Source: Proteles cristata cristata (Eukaryota; Chordata; Mammalia; Carnivora; Hyaenidae). From it: 64,000 nucleotides of DNA. A model generated the notes under the pieces. That model worked only from the letters and a program-made list of their open reading frames with translations. It did not search any database and had not been told where the DNA came from. Below, piece by piece: positions 21,856 to 32,779 of the stretch (position 1 is its first letter; each line of letters starts with the position of its first letter). Made by a program: the position numbers and the translations under genes. The stretch spans positions 248,001 through 312,000 of the forward strand of contig JAESUZ010003163.1 of the NCBI GenBank assembly GCA_017311185.1, written 5' to 3'.

Positions 21856-22766
21856 ATATTTCTTAGTATAAGATTATTTAGTCAATGATGTTTTCAATAA
21901 AGTAGTACCTGAGTTCTGTTGTTCTATAATTCATTTAATTAATTACATTTTGACTATACCTTTTATAGTCAAAATGTATACCATATGTGGGATATTGAGG
22001 AGATGTCTTAAGGTAATGTAGACTAGCCTCCAGCAGTCCGGAAAATCTGATACTGGGCTCTGATAGATTAGCAATTATTCTGACTTTTGCTTTTGGCCTG
22101 CCTTATTTATGGAAGTAAATTACCTGGTAGCATATCTTCATGAGATGGAGGGTTGTATTTCTAAGTGAGTCAGAATTTGGAGTTTGAAAATGTTGTCCTT
22201 AGTAATTTCAGTTTATCTGATTATTCTTTGCTTTATTCTACAAATAATTTGAAGCTTTTTGTCTTTCAAACAATTATTCATCATCCATCCTTCCATCCTG
22301 TCTGTAGCATTCACTGGAGATTCAAGGCCTCATCACTTCTCAAGGTCCAGATTTTTCAGTATATTGATGATTTCTCGGAAGAAATTGTTTTTAGGATTTC
22401 TTTTAATATTTCCAGACTCTTTGCATTCTGTGTTGGAGATGTTGAAATGGTTGAATTAAGAAGCCAGTAGTTAGTGTTAAGGGAGTTGGATGGCATATTT
22501 ACTGAAATACCTTTGAATGTGGCTCCCTTAATTGTAGTTAATTTCATATGAAAATACTTGAACCTATGCAGCTGTTTGTGTAGAGTCAAAGTAAGCTAGA
22601 GACACAAAGGAGTAGTGATTTTTATACTTAATTACGCTTCAAAATGATGACTTAATACTGAATTTAGATTTTTTAAAAAAATGTTGAGTCAGGAAGATGT
22701 AATATATCCTTTTAATTGTTTTCTTTTCCTAGACATTTATTGTCTTTTACCATTTTTGTGTTTATT
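21856..22766. other. Unique sequence with a perfect hairpin
   Basis: No repeat recognised. Contains the 15-bp-arm inverted repeat at 21944-21978. Frames of 66-101 codons at 22165-22589 overlap on both strands and show no exon signals. Confidence 0.4.
21944..21978. repeat. Perfect inverted repeat
   Basis: Arms tacattttgactata and tatagtcaaaatgta (15 bp each, no mismatch) around a 5-nt loop ccttt. Confidence 0.9.
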
Positions 22767-22778
22767 TCTTTGGCTTTA

Positions 22779-23002
22779 TATTAATTAATAAAATTTAAAT
22801 GTTTATTTATTTTTGAGAGAGAGACAGAGACAGAGTGTGAGTGGGGAAGGGGCAGAGAGAGAAGGTGACACAGAATCCAAATCAGGCTCCAGGTTGTCTG
22901 CTGTCAGCACAGAGCCTGATGTAGGGCTTGAACCCACAAGCTGCGAGATCAAGACCTGAGCCAAAGTCAGATGCTTAATTGACTGAGCCACCCAGGTGCC
23001 TC
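22779..23002 (-). mobile_element. CAN-SINE
   Basis: Perfect 12-bp target duplication tctttggcttta (22767-22778 and 23003-23014). Confidence 0.95.
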
Positions 23003-23014
23003 TCTTTGGCTTTA

Positions 23015-23320
23015 AAAAATTGGTAAATTCCTTCCCCTTTATTAATGCTATCAAGGATAAAATGAGTAAAGCCAATATAGTATGTTAAGATCTTGTGCTC
23101 TAAATCTAAGCTGCTTGGATTTCAGTCTTGTTCATGCTATGAATGCACTAGGACTTATCCAATTATTCTTCCACAGTTTGGACCCTTAGATTGTTTCAGT
23201 GCCTTTAAGAAGAAAAAAAGTACCGGTGGATATCAAATGAATGTGCACATTTATGATTATTTCCATATGATAAATTCCTAAAAGCATAAAAGGTATGAAT
23301 ATTTTAAAAATTAAAAACAA
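23015..23320. other. Mostly unique, weak MIR signal
   Basis: 23090-23175 weakly resembles the front of a MIR. The 62-codon frame here has no exon signals. Confidence 0.3.
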
Positions 23321-23324
23321 TATT

Positions 23325-23520
23325 TTTGATGTTTTTATTTATTTTTGAAACAGAGAGAAAGCTCAAGCTGGAGAAGGTAAGAGAGAGAGGGTGATTAGAC
23401 CAGAAGCCAGCTCCTGGGCTGACAGCAAAGAGCCCAGTGAGGGGCTCAAACACACAAACTGTGAGATCATGACCTGAACTGAAGTCAGACACTCTGCCAA
23501 CTGAGCCACCCAGTCACCCA
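23325..23520 (-). mobile_element. CAN-SINE, diverged
   Basis: Retains gagatcatgacctgaactgaagtcag and gagccacccagtcaccc. Confidence 0.92.
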
Positions 23521-23810
23521 TAAAATTTTTAAGTACATCTGTCATATTGACATTGTTGTCAGATATGTTCTCTCACAACAGAATAATATTCTTTAAGGAT
23601 TTTTAAACTGCTTTATCACAGAGCTATCTGGTAAGTGTTTTCCTCTTGCTAATTATTGAGGAAGAGACTTAATTTTTAATGGACTTTATTATATGCATTC
23701 AGGTTTATGTTGTATGACTTTTAGTAGAAATAGTACTTACGTAATTTTAATAGAAGTGTAGCAACAGCCACTGACTGGCATTATATTTTCTTTGAGGGTC
23801 ACATTTATTT

Positions 23811-24022
23811 TTTTAAACATTTATTCTTGTTTTGAGAGACAAGAGACAGAGCATGAGTAGGGGTGAGTCAGATAGAGAGGGGGACACAAAATCTGAAGCA
23901 GGCTCCAGACTCTTGAGCTGTGTCAGCATAGAGCCTGACACAGGGTTCAAACTCATGAACTGTGAGATCATGACCCGAGCCAAAGTCAGCTGTTTAACCT
24001 ACTGAGCCACTCAAGCACACGA
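23811..24022 (-). mobile_element. CAN-SINE
   Basis: Full-length reverse copy, ending gagccactcaagcacac. It lies against the T-tract of the next SINE and may have inserted into that A-tail. Confidence 0.92.
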
Positions 24023-24026
24023 CGTC

Positions 24027-24145
24027 TTTTTTTTTTTTTTTCCTAAAGATTTTTCTTAAAGTAATTTCTGCACCCAGTGTAAGACTTGAACTCTTGAGAT
24101 CAGAGTTCAAGGGGTTGTATGCTCTCCTGAGTCAGCCATGTGCCC
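24027..24145 (-). mobile_element. Short CAN-SINE form
   Basis: T-tract, cctaaagatttttcttaaagtaatttctgc, cagtgtaagacttgaactc, ending cagccatgtgcccc. The sequence ggggtcacc after it resembles gagggtcaca before the neighbouring SINE, suggesting one outer target duplication. Confidence 0.85.
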
Positions 24146-24249
24146 CAGGGGTCACCTCTTGACCATTCAGTTTTACTTTATAAAATGGAAAATTTTCTGT
24201 ACTTTACTTCTTAGAGAGGCAGTAATTACGTTTATTTTTATGGAAGGAA

Positions 24250-24465
24250 TTTTTTTTTAATTTTTAAAAAATGTTTATTATTCTAGAGAGAGTGTGAGCA
24301 GGGGAGGGGCAGAGAGAGAGAGAGAGTCACAGAATCCGAAGCAGGCTCCAGGCTCTGAGCTTGTCAGCACAGAGCCCAGTGCAGGGCTCGAACTCAGGAA
24401 TTGCGAGATCATGACCTGAGCTGAAGTTATTGGACACTTAACCAACTGAGCCGACCTGGCGCCCC
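24250..24465 (-). mobile_element. CAN-SINE
   Basis: Target duplication tggaaggaa (24241-24249 and 24466-24474). Confidence 0.94.
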
Positions 24466-24474
24466 TGGAAGGAA

Positions 24475-24785
24475 ATTTTTTATAGTGGTTTAGTCAGTTG
24501 TAGTTAGTGAAAGTAATATTATTGGTGAATTTGCTGGCCAAGTTTTGCAAAAACTAAGGGAAAAAAATGTTAGGATGCAGAGTGTTATTGCTACAATCTC
24601 TGCTTAGGGTGAATGGTAAAATCCTGGCTCTCTGGAGTTTCCAAGGAAGCAGAGCTTTTGGGGGTAGCTGAGATATCTATATACTGCAGAATTTACTACT
24701 GTTTATCACTTTATGGCCTAAACTTTAATTTATGCATTTTGAGGAGAAATCTTGATAGAAAGTATTATAGTTCTCACTTTTTAAA
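24475..24785. other. Unique sequence
   Basis: Nothing recognised. Confidence 0.4.
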
Positions 24786-24959
24786 AAATGAAAGCAAATC
24801 AACTTTATTGAAGTATAATTTACTTACCTTACACAGATTTCAAGTGTACAGTTGAGTTTCAAAAACTGTATACACCTGTATAACTACCACCGCAAACAAA
24901 ATACAGATCATTTTCATTCCCTCAGAGTCATTTATGCCCCTTTGAGTCATATCGAGTCT

Positions 24960-25027
<68 letters not shown>

Positions 25028-25125
25028 GCACACCTTGCCGTATGCTGTCACTGATCTAATTTTTGTCACTACAGATGAGATTTGTCTCTTAGAAAATAAA
25101 TAGAATCATACAGTATGTTTTCTTT
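24786..25125 (-). mobile_element. L1 3'-end fragment with CA repeat
   Basis: Reverse L1 3' UTR (tttattgaagtataatttac, tcaagtgtacagttgagtttcaaaaactgtatacacc, atagaatcatacagtatg) split by the CA repeat. Confidence 0.8.
24963..25024. repeat. (AC)31 microsatellite
   Basis: Uninterrupted AC units. It explains the His/Thr- and Cys/Val-repeat frames on both strands. Confidence 0.98.
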
Positions 25126-26340
25126 TATGTCCTTCTCATCCTAATACAGTGTATGAGATATACTTTAATTCCAGTAACTGTGCATTCTGATGCCTGCACT
25201 GCAGTGATTAATTTCATTTCTGTTGACCTGTGTATGTTCTCGTCCATTTCAGTAGCTCCACACTTAGGTTTGGGTGTTAGGGTTCTGGGCTAACTTTAAA
25301 AGATTGTTTCTGGCTTTTTACTTCATGTCAAACAACTAACTACTAGATGCTGCTGTTTCTTGCCATTTTGTCTGCATTTTTATCTTTCATAGGCCAGGTC
25401 TGTTAAACTTTCAAACATCCCAGTATGCTGGTATATAATAAATGCACACAATCTATTTGTTTAGCAAAATGGTGAACATGGGTTCCTGATAAACATTGCA
25501 AATGTGTCTGTGCAGGAGTGACTTCCCTTTCTGCACCCTTATCCCTGCTTTTCTTTCCACATATCCTTTGGCACGTGTCACTCTTATTTTGCCCCCTAAT
25601 TCTCTAAGTCGTTATATCAGCCAATTTATCTTCCATCAGCTTTTGTAATTCATCACACTTAATTATTTCTAACCCTCTCTTCTTCTACCCCCAAACACAC
25701 ACCCCAATGCTCCTGTCTCTCATGTTGTGATTGATGTCCTCTCCTGCCAGCTTTCTCTCCAGTCTAGGCTACCCTGTCAGATTTTACTGCTGGGGAAAGA
25801 AATGTTCCACCCTAAGACTAAATTGTACTTTGTGTAGCCTGACTTGTTTCTCAACATCCAAGGCTTCTTTGAAAATATCCAGTGGGGAGAGGAGCAAGCT
25901 TGCATCGTTGCTGTGGGTTGTAGCTACCATGTCTTTGACTGGTTTTAAAAACAGCTACTTGCTTGACTCTCATATGATCCTAGAAACAATTACTTTGCCT
26001 GTATAAGTTGCAGTAGTTAATACACCATCACTATCCATTATTTAATTAATTAGCAGAATTATGCTAACACACATATCATTAAATATATGCCAGATTGCCT
26101 CTGTTAGTTTGACTAATACAATGACCTTTGTTTGTAAATGCTTTGTTTCCATCATTTGTTCCTTATGTTGCATGGTTAAGCGCTTACAAAAACGTAAAGA
26201 GAACCCTGGTGGACACAACAGTATTGATGATCTTTGAATATTAATCATAACCCTGATCATTTTTACACATGTTGCTAGCTTTCTGAATGCCTGTTTCTGA
26301 ATCTGTTTTTGCTGAAGTTGGGGTAAAAGAAACAGAAATT
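25126..26340. other. Unique sequence, 1.2 kb
   Basis: No repeat or exon can be supported. The 91-codon frame at 25731-26006 lacks splice signals and is Ser/Leu-rich. Confidence 0.4.
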
Positions 26341-26344
26341 TGAG

Positions 26345-26465
26345 TGACTGTTGAATGTCAGGCTCTTAATATACCTTATTTCATTTAGTTATTATAATAA
26401 CTCTGCTGTAGATAGCATTGTTATTTGTTTCACAAATCAGAAAACTGAAGCTTAATTAATTGAAC
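26345..26465 (-). mobile_element. MIR SINE
   Basis: Reverse MIR: ccttatttcatttagttattataataactctgctgtagatagcattgttatttg, aaaactgaag. Confidence 0.7.
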
Positions 26466-26509
26466 TCTTCTCTGGTCTTGAGAATGTTTGGGTTTTTGAA
26501 CTACGTTAT

Positions 26510-26953
26510 TTTATTTATTTTTTAAAAAATATTTTTGAGGGGCGCCTGGGTGGCTTAGTCGGTTAAGCGTCCGACTTTCGCTTAGGTCATGATCTCGCGG
26601 TTCGTGGGTTCGAGCCCCGCGTCGGGCTCTGTGCTGACTGCCAGCTCAGAGCCTGGAGCCTGTTTCAGTCTGTGACTCCCTCTCTCTCTGACCCTCCCCT
26701 TGCTCACGCTGTCTCTCTCTCTCTCTCTCTCTCTCCTAGAAATAAATAAAAACATTAAAAAAATATATTTTTGAGAGAGACAGAGCATGAGCAGGGGAGG
26801 GGCAGAGAGAGAGGAAGACACAGAATCCAAAGCATGCTCCAGGCTCTTGAGCTGTCAGCACAGAGCATGATGCCGGGCTCAAACTCACAAATTGGGAGAT
26901 CATGACCTGATTTGAACTTGGACAGTTAACCAAGTAAGACATCAGGTGCCCCA
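26510..26953 (-). mobile_element. CAN-SINE split by an opposite-strand SINE
   Basis: The body lies at 26774-26953 (ending aggtgcccc), and its tail is interrupted by the young plus-strand SINE. Confidence 0.92.
26540..26757 (+). mobile_element. CAN-SINE, young subfamily copy 3 (nested, inverted)
   Basis: Starts gggcgcctgggtggcttagtcgg and shares ctttcgcttaggtcatgatctcgcgg and the cctagaaataaat tail with the other young copies. aaaaaatatttttgag and aaatatatttttgagag on its sides are the duplicated target within the older SINE's tail. Confidence 0.96.
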
Positions 26954-26989
26954 GTTTGTTTTTTTTTTTAAACTATTTTAAATGAAGAC

Positions 26990-27080
26990 TGTAGTACCTA
27001 CCTTGGAAGGTTGTTGGGAAGATTACACATAGTGTATATATAAAGCATCAAGCACAATACCTGACACCGAAATTATTATA
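26990..27080 (+). mobile_element. MIR 3' part
   Basis: gtacctaccttggaaggttgttgggaagatta, then aaagcatcaagcacaatacctgacac. Confidence 0.7.
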
Positions 27081-27424
27081 CAGACATATTTCCTGTTCTC
27101 AGGTAAATTTATGGTCTAGAACATTTTCTAAAACCTTCTGGCTCTTGCTTGAATTTTTTCATTTTCAAAGGTAATTCTTTCCATCTTGAGCCACAGCATG
27201 AAATTGTTTGTATAAAGGTCTTGAATACCTTCCATCAATACTTTGCTTTTATATACTATTGTTCAACTTGAATTCAATATAATTAAAATACAAGCATTAA
27301 AAACCACATATCCATTTGAATGGTAATCATTGGAGCATTACTTTAAAATGAAAACCACAGCCACAACCACAACCCATTTCCTGGTATTTTGTCAAAGACT
27401 GCCCTCCACCTTCCTCATAACAGT
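27081..27424. other. Unique sequence
   Basis: Nothing recognised. Confidence 0.4.
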
Positions 27425-28025
27425 TCATTGAGATATTCACACCCCATATAATTCATTGGTTTTAGTATATTCACAGAGCCACCCATTAATCACCACAGTC
27501 AATTTTAGAACATTGTTTTTATCACACCTTAAAAAAAACCCAAACCCTTGGTAATCACTTTCCTCCCCTCCCCACCCTACTATCTGGAAATCACGAATCT
27601 ACCTTGTCTCTGGATCTTTGCTTGTTCTGGACATTCCCTATAAGTGGAATCATTCAAAATACAGTTTTCTAACTGTCTTCTTTCACTTAACATGTTTTTA
27701 AGGTTTATCCACCTTGTATAGGTATTATTATTTCATTTCTTGATTGCCAAGTAGTAGTCTCCTGTATGAATTTGCCACATTTTGTTTATCCATTCATCAG
27801 TTGATAAACATATAAGTTGTTTACATATTTGGCTGTTATGAATATGCTGCTATAAACATTCGTATATAAGTTTTTGTGTGAACAAAGTTTTCATTTCTCT
27901 CGAAGAACTGCCAGACTGTTCCAAAGTGGCTGCACATTTAATATCCCCACCGGTAGTATATGAGGGCTCCAGTCTTTCCATATCCTCACCAATACTTGTT
28001 TTTATCTGTATTTTCTAATGTAACT
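27425..28025 (-). mobile_element. L1 3' region
   Basis: Reverse L1 3' UTR into ORF2 end: taagtggaatcattcaaaatac, catttcttgattgccaagtagtagtctcc, gttccaaagtggctgcacatttaatatccccacc. Confidence 0.85.
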
Positions 28026-28344
28026 TTCATAGATTTCCACATATTGGTCTTGATCACAGATGCTTTAGTGATATCTGTACATGTGACATACTCTGCATCA
28101 TGTTTTTCCTGGTGCTTCTGATTAATAAGTGCTGAACTGACTTTGGGGTGGAACATTTCTACCATCATTGGCAAACTGAGGGTTAATTCTTTGACTTCAT
28201 GTGAATGTTGTCACTTACTGGTTAAGGTAAAGATGTGTGCAAAGGCCTAGTATCTTAAAAATCTTCAGAGATATTTTTCATAAGCAGTTTATTTCAATAA
28301 TAGATTTTAATAGGAATGCTGTTCTTCGGTTTGAGCAAAGTTTA

Positions 28345-28402
28345 TGTGGAACTGATGAGGGGATTTTAAACTTTGTGGAACTGATGAGGGGATTTTAAAC
28401 TT
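28345..28402. repeat. Perfect 29-bp tandem duplication
   Basis: Two identical units (28345-28373, 28374-28402), each starting tgtggaactgatgagg and ending ttttaaactt. Nothing nearby is a known repeat. Confidence 0.97.
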
Positions 28403-28510
28403 TGTAACATATCAATTCAAAGCATGTGGTTATCTGGTCAGAGAAGTTAGAATTACTATTGTTAAGCATTAATTAGGTTAATATTTCCCCCTTGAGACTG
28501 CACTGGTATT

Positions 28511-28650
28511 GGGTTTTTTTTTTTCTTTCTTTCTTTTTTTTTTTAAGCTTGTTTGTTTTAAGTAATCTCTATACCCAACATAGGGCTCAAACTCAGGGCC
28601 CTAAGATCAAGAGTCACAAACTCTTCTGAATGAGTCAACCAGGTGCTCTG
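28511..28650 (-). mobile_element. Short CAN-SINE form
   Basis: T/C-rich tail, agtaatctctatacccaac, gggctcaaactcagggccctaagatcaagag, then a diverged end (tcaaccaggtgctc). Confidence 0.83.
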
Positions 28651-28800
28651 CATTGTTAATATTCAAACATAATTAAATGCATTCTCAAAGGGGTGGTATT
28701 TCCTCAAAGGGATTAAAAATTGTTTTTTGGAGGTATGGAGTGAATAAAAAAAAAATCTTAGTTATTAAAGTGGTTTGTGGCCCTTAAAAGGACCACAGTA

Positions 28801-29026
28801 TTGGGGCGCCTGGGTGGCTCAGTCGGTTAAGTGTCCGACTTCGGCTCAGGTCATGATCTCATGGTTTGTGGGTTTGAGCCCCGTGTTGAGCCCCATGTCA
28901 GGCTCTGTGCTGACAGCTCAGAGCCTGGAGCCTGCTTCAGATTCTGTGTCTCCCCCTCTCTCTGATCCTCCCCTGTTCATGCTGTCTCCCTTTCTCAGAA
29001 ATAAATAAAATATTAAAAAAAAAAAA
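28801..29026 (+). mobile_element. CAN-SINE
   Basis: Perfect duplication aaaaggaccacagta (28786-28800 and 29027-29041). A small internal duplication in the B-box region (gagccccgtgttgagccccatg). Confidence 0.96.
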
Positions 29027-29041
29027 AAAAGGACCACAGTA

Positions 29042-29540
29042 CATAAACATACATAGTGTATCTATAAGACTAAAATTTTATGGTTTGGGGATGAGTAGGA
29101 AAATAATATCAAAGTTTCTTAAGGGGGTTGTAATGAAAAACAGGTTGAGAAACACTTCTCTACTGCATAAAACAGAGATGCTAGAATATGCAATCATTAG
29201 AGGTTATTTAGTCAGATCACACTGTACGATGTTTAAATAAGGCACTGAAGTGGAACAACTTACTTCCTTGAATAAAATGGGTGCCTCCTATGTGCTAAGC
29301 ACTCTGCTTTCCAGGAGGATAAAAAATGAAAAGACCCATTGCTTCTTTTGGGGGAAGCCTTATATATTAGTTAACATGGAATGATTATTGCTTTAGTTCA
29401 AGGAGGTTATTCAAGGTGAGAGGGCCATATAGGTTAGATTGAGATAGACAAGGAAGGGTCCAGAATGAGTCTTGACCTACCTTTCTAGGCCTCTGTAGTA
29501 GAATTTATTTTTCAAGCTTTTAGAACCACTAGATTATTGT
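29042..29540. other. Mostly unique
   Basis: A hAT-like end (gttgagaaacactt at 29143-29156) and a short MIR-like piece near 29280 are the only hints of repeats. Confidence 0.3.
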
Positions 29541-29554
29541 TTAAAATGCAGCAT

Positions 29555-29771
29555 CTAGGGGCACCTGGGTGGCATAGTTGGTTAAGTGTCCAGCTTCAAC
29601 TCAGGTCATGATCTTGCAGTTTGTGAGTTCAAGCCACGCTTTGGGCTCAGACCCTGGAGCCTGCCTTGGATTCTGTGCCCGCCCTCTGCGCCGCCGCCCC
29701 CCCCGCCCCCACTCATGCTCTGTCTCTGTCTGGCTCTCTCAAAACTAAATAGTAAAAAAACAATTAAAATT
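29555..29771 (+). mobile_element. CAN-SINE with C/G-rich insert
   Basis: Imperfect target duplication aaaatg(c/t)agc (29543-29552 and 29772-29781). The CT block contains a cgccgccgcccccc expansion. Confidence 0.94.
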
Positions 29772-32254
29772 AAAATGTAGCTTTTGAAGCCCCATCTCAT
29801 GTAATATGACTTGGGATTGGGACCTAGAAATTTTGATATGGGTAGCCTAAGAACCTTTTTAAAAAAAAATGCTTAAAATTATTATTATTATTATATTATT
29901 TTGCAGCGGTTGGGTCCTACCTTAAATGGTGGCAGTAGAAATTTTTCAGGGACAAACACTGGTCTAATTTTGTCTTATGGGAATTTCACCTAGTAGGCTG
30001 TCACCTTTCATCCCTTTTCCAGCAATCTAGAAATAAATGCTCCCTAATCCTGTATTAGAACTTTTTATTCCTGGCTAAACTGTCACTGTTTCTTGGTTAT
30101 GTTTTACTTGTATATATTTTCTTTAGCAGTATCTTTTGTAGGCATTTAGGGTAATGGAATCCTGTACTTCTTCCTGTTGAGAATAAAGACAGTGTTATTC
30201 CTCCTTTCTTAACTAGCTGAATATGTGTTAAATCCTAGATGCTGCAGGTGAAAAGATAGTGTCTAGTCAAGGGGGACTTGAAGAGGAGAGGAGATGAGCA
30301 TTATCTGGAATTGATGGAAAAAAGGAACCATGAGTATTTAATCTGGGAAAGAACACATACAGGGAACTGTCCCTAAACCTCTATGCACTGAGGTTGTAGA
30401 CCTGGACATCAAATTTAGATACCCTCAGGTCTAGATAGGTAGTTCAGTGCGGGGAGTGGACCTTTTGTACAGTGGATAAACTGGAGGGTCCATGTCCATC
30501 CTAAAAGGGGGCAGCCCCACTCATTAGCTGTAGCTGAATCTTGTCATGAGGACTATGAATCAGAATTAGATCTCATTTTTCAAGAGAAGTGAGATACCCA
30601 GACTTTTATGTAAACTTTCCCAGATTTTTTTTTAATGTTACACAAATAAATAAAAACAAAACTGCAGACCAAAGCAAACATTTCTCCATGCTATAGCTTG
30701 CAGTCTTATATATATCAGATGAATTTTGACCCATGAATCTTTTCAAATTCTGTGATTAAGGTAGATAGCCCAAAATAGGGGTTTACTTATTTGTAAGACC
30801 CAGACCTTGGCAGCAAGATTGTAAAGCAAAGTAGAATTTGGAGAGGGTTGTGTAATACCAGGAGCATACCTCTGTGAATTGTAGGTTAGAATTAGTTCAT
30901 CTCAAAGTGAGATTTATGGTTCAGTGTCTCTTCATCTGTCTTCTCTAAATTTAGAGGACCCCATTAGAGTTATGGGTCCTGCGAGAGGCAGGTTTTAGGG
31001 GAATTAGCAACTGTGAGACTGTTCACAGAACATCCATTTTTGTTTAATCCAGTGAAAATTCTGGACAGGCCATATGTACATTTAGCATAGAATAGGCCCA
31101 CTGAATCTCCTTTTACTCCCTAAAAAAATTTAAAATAATAGGAGTGGGACTTAATTCACATAAATGATTATTATCTCATGGTTGTCCTATCCCCTTAAAC
31201 TATCCAGTGTCTCTCTGACCATTAATTAGTATGTCAAGATGTTCTGAAATGCACTGTAATTCTGTTTGAGGCCATAGAATATGAATCCTCTACAGGTATT
31301 GGGCATCAGAAAAGTTGAATTCCCCAACTTCCTCACTTTGTTGGAATACGATTTGGTGTTAATTTTAATTATGCTTAATTATAGTCAGAGCTGAATTTGG
31401 TCTTTAGGCAATGTTTTATATACAGTAATGTACAGTACTTTGATTATAGCTGCATCACCTATTTTTAGTTTATCACATAAAAAGTTGGAGTGGCTTAAGA
31501 CTTGAGTCAATTAAGAATTCTTTACATGCTGCTTATTTGTTCCTACCTTTGACATGTGTTTTAGTAAACTTGCTTAATGGTCTTTCATCAAATGTGTAAG
31601 CTATGTCCCTTTTGAATAATTAATGTCCCTTTTGAATTAATTAATTACTCTTTGGGTAACTGATTTTGAAAAACCTATATTTGTATTGCTACTGATTTCG
31701 ACAACCCTTTTCTCAAATTGAGATGCCTTCTATGCCTACTCATTGTTGACTGAGTGTGTCACCACTGAGTTTTTCCCAAACAGGGAAGGCCTATGGGACC
31801 AATATCAGTTCTCGGTCAGGAAGAGGTTGTATAAATAGCTGTGCACACACTCTAGAGGAGGGGAAGGAGAAGAATTTAAATGTCTGTCCCCAGATGTGAA
31901 CTCCTCCTGTTTTTGTTTTAGGGTAATTAATGTTTCCTTAGATTGAGCTAAACTTTGGATTCTTGGGTTTCTGACTTTCAGTTCTGAATCAGCATCCTTT
32001 AGGCATAGGTGGGGGCTAGGGGAAATGGTGTTTGTATTTCATGTCATCCCCAAATGAATGCAGTAACACGAAAGCCGTGTTTTTTTAAGCTTGGACTTGA
32101 GGCTAGAAAATTGGCTATGTGAAGGTGAAAACTGTCACCCTAGAAATCCTAATGACTTGGGAGAGATTAGACTGTAAGCAATCTCTTGTTATACTATTGT
32201 GACTTCAATTCTTATCCTGTTGGGGTTTGTGGTGTTTGCTTCTAGGTTCTCTGG

Positions 32255-32779
32255 TTGAATGTTTGTGTTATAAGGTGGTCTTGTTCCTGTCTGCCACTCT
32301 GCCTCCCTTGGCCTTCTAAATTAGATACATTCCCCCTTCTGCTCCCAGACGTCTCCATCTCTTCGTCCCCTGACACAGCAATCATTTATCAAGTTGTTTC
32401 ACGCGTTGTCGGGAGGGGGGCCCTGGGGACTCGAGTTTGTTTCGTCCCTTTGTTGGAGCTCCACAGGATCGTCCAGCTTAGTCTCCAGCCAACTGCTGAG
32501 AGTTGCTGGACTCCAGGAGCAAATGTTAAAGAGGCCTCCTTTCATCTACTTGCTGCTACTTCAATCTTTTATTTTAAATTCCAGCTTATTGCAACTGTAA
32601 TCACACACATACAGTTTCTAGACATGTATGTAATCCTGAGAGGGTTTTTTTTCTTATCCCGGTCATTGAAGATATGGAAACAAATTTTTAGTTTCTCTTT
32701 TTTTCTTTGTTGTTCCTTGTTCATTTTCTGTTTTCCTTCATTACTACACTGCCTTTTTCCAAGTGGTAGATTATTATAG
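32255..32779 (+). other. 174-codon open frame, function unknown
   Basis: The longest frame in the window that is neither a known repeat nor simple sequence. It starts at an ATG and ends at TAG after a Ser/Phe/Leu-rich, low-complexity tail. Around residues 30-90 it is more varied. I recognise no domain and see no good splice donor. It may be chance, helped by local C/T richness, or may overlap a conserved non-coding element. Confidence 0.15.
32349..32471. promoter_or_regulatory. Small CpG cluster
   Basis: Eight CpG dinucleotides in about 123 bp (including acgcgt and tcgag), unusual against the CpG-poor surroundings. Far too short for a classical CpG island. Confidence 0.3.

Noticed and set aside
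24963..25024. Regular short repeats as a CRISPR array or centromeric satellite
   Set aside because: Plain dinucleotide microsatellite; there is no spacer structure, and the genome is mammalian.
28801..29026. tRNA-like A and B boxes suggesting tRNA genes (here and in every SINE)
   Set aside because: The promoter boxes belong to tRNA-derived SINEs; no cloverleaf with an intact anticodon arm and acceptor stem was seen.
31830..31838. TATAAATAG motif as a promoter
   Set aside because: An isolated motif in AT-rich DNA without an initiator, CpG context or downstream exon.
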